A stretch of 64,000 nucleotides of DNA, from positions 65,426,257 through 65,490,256 of the forward strand of contig CP154956.1 of the NCBI GenBank assembly GCA_039621445.1, given 5' to 3'. The notes beneath the pieces were generated by a model. That model searched no databases. It was given only the letters and a program-made list of their open reading frames with translations, and had not been told where the DNA came from. This document shows, in pieces, positions 61,101-64,000 of the stretch (position 1 is its first letter; each line of letters starts with the position of its first letter). Position numbers and translations under genes: made by a program. Source of the DNA: Euglena gracilis (lineage: Eukaryota; Euglenida; Euglenophyceae; Euglenales).

Positions 61101-62587
61101 ATGACGGAAATAGCCTGTTTGACAATTTCCATGACCCCTTCCCAGAAAAATGTGAAGCTCGCAAATTTAACATGAGGAAAACGTCAATCAAACTCACTTG
61201 TCTCTGAACCAATAAAAAGGCCACATCAGGGTGCAGGGCAGCACAGGAAGGCCTGTTGAGGCGTGGAAGACCTCCCACCCGGAAAATGTACCAATCACAG
61301 CACCAAGCAAAGAAATTATTGTTTGGTGTCAAAGGGTGGGGAGGAAAACTAAGAAGTTCCAAAAGGGAAAAAAAACGGCAGGGTTGGTGGGTGCGGACTG
61401 TGGGCAACACCGGGTCAACCTTAGCCTCTCTCAACTTTCTCAACATTTGTCTCAACCTGCTGGGATTGCACTGGAATGTATGGTCCAACAGGAGAACCAA
61501 CAATCACCTGGGGGGAGGTGGTGGGCAAACTGCACATCAGCATGGGTCACGCGAAATCCAAAGTGACGTCCCTTTGGAGATGCCCGGGGGGGGGGGAGGG
61601 CCGCAGCCTGCAGCCCCCCCCCCCCTTCCCCCACGACCCCCCCCCCACTCCCCCCTTCCCCTCTCCCCCTGCCCTCCACCCCCTCCCCCACTCCCCAGGT
61701 CCCCAATAACAAAATCATTTCGTGAAGCGTCAGTAGCAAACGGGAGAAACGGTAAAAGCAAAATCAGGCGGACGTGACGTGTTTGCGGCAAATGGAAGCA
61801 TGATTTTGAACAAGTTTGGCGGACATTTTGTGACACACAGGGGATATGGGGCGTGTGAGAGGGAAAAAAATGTTTTGTTTTTTGTGAGGATGTGGACAGT
61901 GTTGGAGTAAAACAAAATCTAGATTTTTAGGGGCATAGGGGGAAAAATGCAAAAGAAAATCTTTTTTTTGTGGGGTTGGGGGTGGGGCAGAAACCCAAAA
62001 TAAAAACTTTTTTCTTCATTCTCTTTTCCTGAAGCGGATTGAGGGTGAAAAAATTAAAATAAAAATACTCTTCTTATGGGCATTAGCACATTTGGTGGGA
62101 CCCGGCGACACCCCACCACCCATCGGGCTTCCGGGATTCCCGTTCCATCCTGTGGGGGGACATCAGGCACCCTTCGGCACCCTGTTGCAGTGCCCTCGAT
62201 CATTCCTTGTTTTCCAGGGCCAATGGAAAAAAATCCACCTGGAAGGTACAAAAAAAAACTGGTCGAAATGCATGGCCACCTGGTGCCGGGGCCAATCCTG
62301 GACAATCCAGACCCCCCCCATGGGGGTCTGGAGCCAAAACTAGTCAGTCACCCCCTCCATAGCTGGCGTTCTTTTTTAACCGTCTTTTTTACAAAAAAAA
62401 AACGGGCGAAAAAAAACGTCCCAAGAAACATAGAAAAAAAACGACACCTGGTCTGCAGTCAGCATAATCCTCGCCTCTCTTGTTGAGGAAAGCACGGTGG
62501 TCATCACAATTCAGTAACTCATAATTCAAACCAACTTTTTCAGTTTCAATCCAGCATGCTTCCAAAATGATGATCAAGCGCTTTGTG
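43154..62587 (-). CDS. EMG1: NEP1/EMG1 18S rRNA pseudouridine N1-methyltransferase, first exon missing
   Basis: SPOUT-fold methyltransferase for 18S rRNA in small-subunit assembly; nucleolar in other eukaryotes. Exons read: 62587-62448 (LIIILEACWIE, LLNCDDHRAFL), possible 13-nt microexon 61398-61386 (RTHQ), 59369-59297 (CLLTLLDSPLNRAGLLQVFI), 50553-50485 (LIEIHPQTHIPRSF), 50250-50140 (RAVKNPVVDHLPGGC), 46556-46516 (ALRSVREGLPAEAS), 43315-43154 (VVIGGISRG, then YPLSAS-like FPLSASVVCSKFC, ending PDEV). Phases match at GT-AG junctions 62447/61399, 59296/50554, 50484/50251 and 50139/46557. The two other junctions lack GT. The exon with the N-terminus lies beyond 62,588. The gene exceeds 19 kb for about 210 codons. 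Each exon alone matches the family; the microexon and exon 46,556 are less certain. Confidence 0.88.
43316..45300. other. Part of last NEP1 intron, no gene recognised
   Basis: At 43,545-43,880 several CTTTATATTTGG / CTTTATACTTGGGG motifs sit between C-runs and G-runs and may be an undescribed repeat. 44,815-45,010 has G/C-rich blocks similar in style to MITE ends. The rest is A/T-rich without features. Confidence 0.4.
45308..46135. repeat. Array of ATTGCGC...GCGCAAT hairpins
   Basis: At least eleven short imperfect palindromes lie at about 45,308, 45,370, 45,397, 45,480, 45,600, 45,657, 45,812, 45,872, 45,929, 45,978 and 46,060. Examples: ATTGCGCCGACGCGCAAT, ATTGCGCCAAAGCGCAAT, ATTGCGCTTCGGCGCAA. 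Stem TTGCGC/GCGCAA is kept while loop and spacer vary. A related single motif is at about 49,499. No coding. Confidence 0.85.
47563..47964. mobile_element. hAT-like MITE, family F1, nested in F5
   Basis: Terminal inverted repeats CAGGGTTCGATATAAGGAG (5') and the complementary CCTCCTTATATCGAACCCTG (3'). Perfect target-site duplication GTTGGGGA (47,555-47,562 and 47,965-47,972). Length 402 bp. The core holds two copies of a GGTCCGGACCCCCCCTGCGGG block and CTTTTGGGGCAAAAATTGG. Confidence 0.94.
48429..48963 (+). other. Segment with a G/C-richer ORF between 29-bp direct repeats
   Basis: CCCTTTATAATGACCACCCC followed by CCGGTCACA occurs at 48,433-48,461 and again at 48,937-48,963. Between them an open frame on + (48,667-48,900) reads DGDFIPKIVVLPEERLLC ... 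VAFAQQPSGAVVHD and is more protein-like than its surroundings. No family recognised. Could be a captured fragment or an unrelated insertion inside F5. Confidence 0.4.
50673..51576. mobile_element. hAT-like MITE, family F1, interrupted by F2
   Basis: Left end TAGGGTTCGCTATAAGGG (F1 consensus starts C), right end CCCCTATATCGA ... CCCCTG. Flanks CCCTCCGG and CCCTCTGG agree at 7 of 8. The core CCAAAAG...GAAATTTGACCTTTTGGG matches other F1 copies and is split by the F2 insertion at 50,832-51,328. Confidence 0.83.
50832..51328. mobile_element. hAT-like MITE, family F2, nested in F1
   Basis: Terminal inverted repeats CAGGGATTTTCTTAAGGACC and, inverted, CAGGTGTTTTCTTAAGCCGG. Perfect target-site duplication GCCAAAAG (50,824-50,831 and 51,329-51,336). 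Length 497 bp. Internal sequence closely parallels the copy at 36,746-37,259. Confidence 0.93.
51600..52215. repeat. Large imperfect palindrome with telomere-like motifs
   Basis: Left arm 51,670-51,830 and right arm 52,015-52,180 are inverted copies: TGGACACTTGGTTGGC versus, inverted, TGGACACTTGGTTAACC. GAGGGTGTAGGGTTAGGGTC on the left faces ACCCTAACCCTCACCCTC on the right, and GGATTTTGCCTGCGGCGCAACGCGC faces a diverged complement. TA-rich tips (TATATATATA; TACATATATAATA) lie outside. The central 180 bp are G/C-rich. Probably a mobile foldback-type element, but no target-site duplication was found. Confidence 0.8.
52233..52923. mobile_element. hAT-like MITE, family F3, interrupted by F4
   Basis: Ends CAGGGGGCATTTTTTAAGG and CTTAAAAAACACCCTCTG. 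Perfect target-site duplication CACCACAC (52,225-52,232 and 52,924-52,931). Contains the F3 core (CAAAATCTCGGCAAAAAAAC, TTTCTGGCATCGCTGGA) and an F4 insertion. Confidence 0.9.
52474..52776. mobile_element. hAT-like MITE, family F4, nested in F3
   Basis: Ends CAGGGTTTTTTTTTTAAGACC and CTAAAGAAAACCCCTG. Flanks GTTCCCAG and ATCCCCAG agree at 6 of 8. The core (CCGCGAAAATGCTAAAAATAG, GGCGCCAAAAAATATATTCC) is shared with 54,033-54,312. Confidence 0.8.
52924..53522. other. NEP1 intron spacer, no gene recognised
   Basis: Around 53,050-53,290 a segment contains TTTCTGGCATACTCACACC and resembles the F3 core loosely; ends are not clear. No other feature. Confidence 0.4.
53523..53893. mobile_element. 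MITE-like element with CCCAAATAATA ends, copy 2
   Basis: Begins CCCTCCCCCCAAATAATACC and ends GGCATTATTTGGGGGAGG, inverted over about 18 bp. The core TTTCGGGCCGAAGGCCCAGA, AAAGTGCAAGAAAAATG and TTTTGGCGCTATTTTGG matches the copy at 15,768-16,180. No target-site duplication recognised. Confidence 0.82.
54033..54312. mobile_element. hAT-like MITE, family F4
   Basis: Ends CAGGGGTTCTTTTAAGACC and GACAAAAAAAAACCCCTG. Perfect target-site duplication CTCCCCAT (54,025-54,032 and 54,313-54,320). Length 280 bp; hairpin-rich C and G blocks around a GAAAATCGCGAAAAGTGCTAA core. Confidence 0.92.
54686..55097. repeat. Repeat with G-run/TTATAAGT blocks at inverted ends
   Basis: Left end AACCCCCCCCCACTCATAAAC, right end GGTTATAAGTGGGGGGGGTT, which are inverted. 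Inside, the unit CGGTTTGGTTGGTCGGCC plus GGGGGTTTATAAGTGGGGG occurs near both ends (54,730-54,795; 55,005-55,080). Several G7-G12 runs in a row could form quadruplexes. Family unknown. Confidence 0.75.
55944..57671 (+). pseudogene. Tc1/mariner transposase remnant with two short introns
   Basis: ATG at 55,944 opens an N-terminal helix-turn-helix (MAPKRSREQTRTEVFVLKGQ) that meets a TGA after 33 codons. The second helix-turn-helix (RRVRQILKNEGLTF ... PLLTTHHMQ) is at about 56,375-56,479. Catalytic core: VVFSDEKMF (first D), VMVWAAIN, a frameshifted MQD at 57,410 (second D), and WPAHSPDLNPIE (E). Two GT-AG introns restore the frame: 56,480-56,529 (50 bp) and 56,625-56,677 (53 bp). A repeat insertion at 56,808-57,090 and a GA-rich tract at 57,240-57,340 interrupt it. 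Inactive. Confidence 0.82.
56808..57090. repeat. G/C-rich repeat inserted in the Tc1 element
   Basis: GGGGGTCCGGAGTGCCTG, then GTGCCTGCCCAGGCAGGCAC and, 200 bp later, GTGCCTGCCCAGACAGGCAC: inverted short palindromes at both ends with C and G runs. The Tc1 reading frame breaks at the left edge (LIRLFFTN) and is resumed to the right (RAQQYQELLDENL). Probably another MITE. Confidence 0.6.
57849..58665. other. NEP1 intron spacer, no gene recognised
   Basis: A/T-rich. GCAAAATAAGC / CTAAATAAGCG motifs recur at 58,150-58,255. No supported feature. Confidence 0.4.
58666..59167. mobile_element. hAT-like MITE, family F1, larger copy
   Basis: Begins CAGGGTTTGATATAAGGG; the core CGCCCAGCGCAAAGCGCCGG and CCATTTTGGGCAATTTCTGG matches the other F1 copies; ends near ACCCTG at 59,167. 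About 100 bp longer than the 47.6-kb copy. No matching 8-bp flanks seen, so the right end is uncertain. Confidence 0.7.
59539..59914. mobile_element. hAT-like MITE, family F3
   Basis: Left end CAGGCATTATTATTTTCGAGG; core CCCAAAATCTCGGC and TTTCTGGCATCACTGGAAC; right end worn (AAAAATAAGGTCTA). Flanks ACTGCATG and ACCGCATG agree at 7 of 8. Confidence 0.72.
59915..62447. other. NEP1 intron sequence, no further gene recognised
   Basis: Holds the possible microexon at 61,386-61,398. A pyrimidine/C-run tract lies at 61,570-61,705. Short inverted arms GAATGGGAATCCTGGAAACC (60,187-60,235 region) and its diverged complement near 62,100-62,150 may be ends of a 1.9-kb element; no target-site duplication was found. 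Confidence 0.4.
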
Positions 62588-62714
62588 CTGCAATAAGGCA
62601 CGGCGCATTGCCAGTGGACCGGATCTCAATTACAAATATTCTCCAGATACTTTGGGAAACATTTTCCCACCTCAAAAATCACCTCGGTGAATGGCAGAGT
62701 TGAAAATGTGGGGG

Positions 62715-62957
62715 GTTGACCAGGGGGGGGGGGAACCCCCCACCTAAACAGTGGAGCGGTCCACGTGACCGATTTTCGGCCCGGTGCAAATTGCCGTTCG
62801 AAAATTTTTGACCCCCCCCAAAAACGGCTAAAAATGCAGCTTAGGACACTTTTGGGGGAAAAAAATTTTTGGGGAAAAATTGTTTAAAATGTAAAAAAGA
62901 TTTGGCACAACACGCTGGAAGGAAAATTTTGACCTTTTGGGGGGTCCTGGGTAAGCC
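62715..62957. repeat. Partial family F1 element
   Basis: ACCCCCCACCTAAACAGTGG, then CGGTCCACGTGACCG, TTTCGGCCCGGTGCAAATTG and GGAAGGAAAATTTTGACCTTTTGG match the F1 core. Terminal repeats are missing; lies just upstream (gene sense) of the first recognised NEP1 exon. Confidence 0.75.
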
Positions 62958-63305
62958 ACCCCCTAATAAGTGCGCAATGCCCAAATTGTGCGCAGTGCCC
63001 GAATAAATGCGCACCCCCCAAGGTCTGAAACTACCTCCTTAAAAAATGCGCATCACTGTCATACCTCAGGTCGGAAAGCACACACAATTCTCAGAAATGT
63101 CTTTCTCAGACCACCATTTCCATTGTCCAAGCCCAAATTCGACTCATAATCACTTGACTCATTGCTTGGCATCACAAGAAGGGGAGAAAATGAAAAAAAG
63201 AGAGGTGGAAAATCAAGTATTTTGTGCATTGCCCTAATAAGTGCGCAGTTCCCTAATAAGTGCGCACCCCTTGGGGGTCCGAAACTACGTCCTTAAAATG
63301 TGCGT
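62958..63305. repeat. Dispersed repeat R1, copy 2
   Basis: Direct match to 40,375-40,690, including CTCAGGTCGGAAAGCACACA and CACAAGAAGGGGAGAAAATG, with AATAAGTGCGCA motifs at both ends. Confidence 0.85.
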
Positions 63306-63308
63306 ACT

Positions 63309-64000
63309 CAGAATCACCGTTGGGAAATTTTGGCTGGACCCCCCCTGTTTTTTCAGAATTACGGTTGAGAAATTTTCGTTGCACCCCCACTGGGTTTTTT
63401 CAGAACCACGGTTGGGGAAATTTTGGCTGGACCCCGCCTGGGGTTATCAGAATCACGGTTGGGAAATTTTTGGCTGGACCCCCCCGAGTTTTTTCAGAAA
63501 TTACTGTTGGGATATTTTTTCCCCCTCAGTGTTTTGAGAATCACAGCAGGGAAATTTAGGCTGGACCCCGTGTATTTTATTCAGAATTGCGGTTTTGAAA
63601 TGTTGGACCCCCCTGGGTTTTTTTCAGAATCACTGTGGGGAAATTTTGGCTGGACCTCCCCCCATTATTTTTCAGAACCACGGTTGGGGAAATTTTGGCT
63701 GGAACCCCCTGGGCTTTTCAGAATCGTGCTTGGGAAAATTTTTGTTGAACCCCCTAAGATTTTTCAGAATCACGGTCGGAAAATATTGGCTGGACCTCCC
63801 ATGGTTTTTTTCAGAATCATGGTTGTAAGTTTTTCTGGACCCCCCCTGGGTGTTTTTCAGAATTACTGTTGGGATATTTTGTTGACCCCCCTTGGTGTTT
63901 TCAGAATTACCGTTGGGAAATTTAGGCTGGAGCCCCCAGGGTTGGGTTTTTTTCAGAATTGCAGTTTGGAAATATTAGCTGGACCCCTGGGCTTTTTCAG
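63309..64000. repeat. Minisatellite, ~46-bp unit, running off the window
   Basis: Unit CAGAATCACGGTTGGGAAAT plus TTTGGCTGGACCCCCC and a T-run, repeated about 15 times with 40-48 bp spacing and moderate divergence. Open frames reading ITVGKFWLDPP are products of the repeat. The N-terminal NEP1 exon must lie within or beyond this region. Confidence 0.9.

Overview
This window looks like nuclear DNA of a euglenozoan protist, most probably a euglenid or a diplonemid. The evidence is in the introns of two recognisable housekeeping genes. Most introns are GT-AG. At least two introns of the class III alcohol dehydrogenase gene cannot be spliced in frame at any GT-AG pair. In one of them CAG lies at +4 to +6 and CTG at -8 to -6, the end-pairing described for nonconventional introns of Euglenozoa. 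Short AG-to-ATG distances upstream of two start codons would suit spliced-leader trans-splicing. DIRS-type tyrosine-recombinase retroelements, TTAGGG-like motifs and a very high repeat content are compatible with this, but I have not made a species call.

Layout. 0-2 kb: a small two-exon gene on the + strand that I do not recognise (185 codons). 2.1-4.8 kb: no gene seen. 4.8-29.9 kb: a cluster of DIRS-like retrotransposons (A on +, B on -, C on -, D on + nested inside C, E on -), plus stray terminal-repeat pieces. Each has a gag-like ORF, then reverse transcriptase/RNase H with a methyltransferase-like tail, then an overlapping tyrosine recombinase, all between inverted terminal repeats and an internal complementary region. 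A and E are the best preserved. B, C and D are broken by frameshifts and deletions. 30.3-38.1 kb: a nine-exon class III alcohol dehydrogenase / S-(hydroxymethyl)glutathione dehydrogenase gene on the - strand, giving a complete 396-residue protein. 38.1-43.1 kb: intergenic repeats. 43.15-62.6 kb: the NEP1/EMG1 18S rRNA pseudouridine methyltransferase gene on the - strand, with small exons spread over more than 19 kb; its first exon is not found. 62.6-64 kb: dispersed repeats and a minisatellite running off the end.

The introns and spacers of the two genes are packed with short non-autonomous DNA transposons. I could delimit at least eleven of them by terminal inverted repeats beginning CAG. 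Six have perfect 8-bp target-site duplications and several more have 6/8 or 7/8 matches. This is the signature of the hAT superfamily. They fall into five families (F1-F5 here) and are nested in a readable order. One decayed Tc1/mariner element with two tiny introns sits in a NEP1 intron. An array of short ATTGCGC...GCGCAAT hairpins (45.3-46.1 kb) and a large palindrome carrying telomere-like motifs (51.6-52.2 kb) are not explained by these families.

All exon-intron structures were read by eye from reading frame, protein-family conservation and splice sites. No alignment or database search was run.
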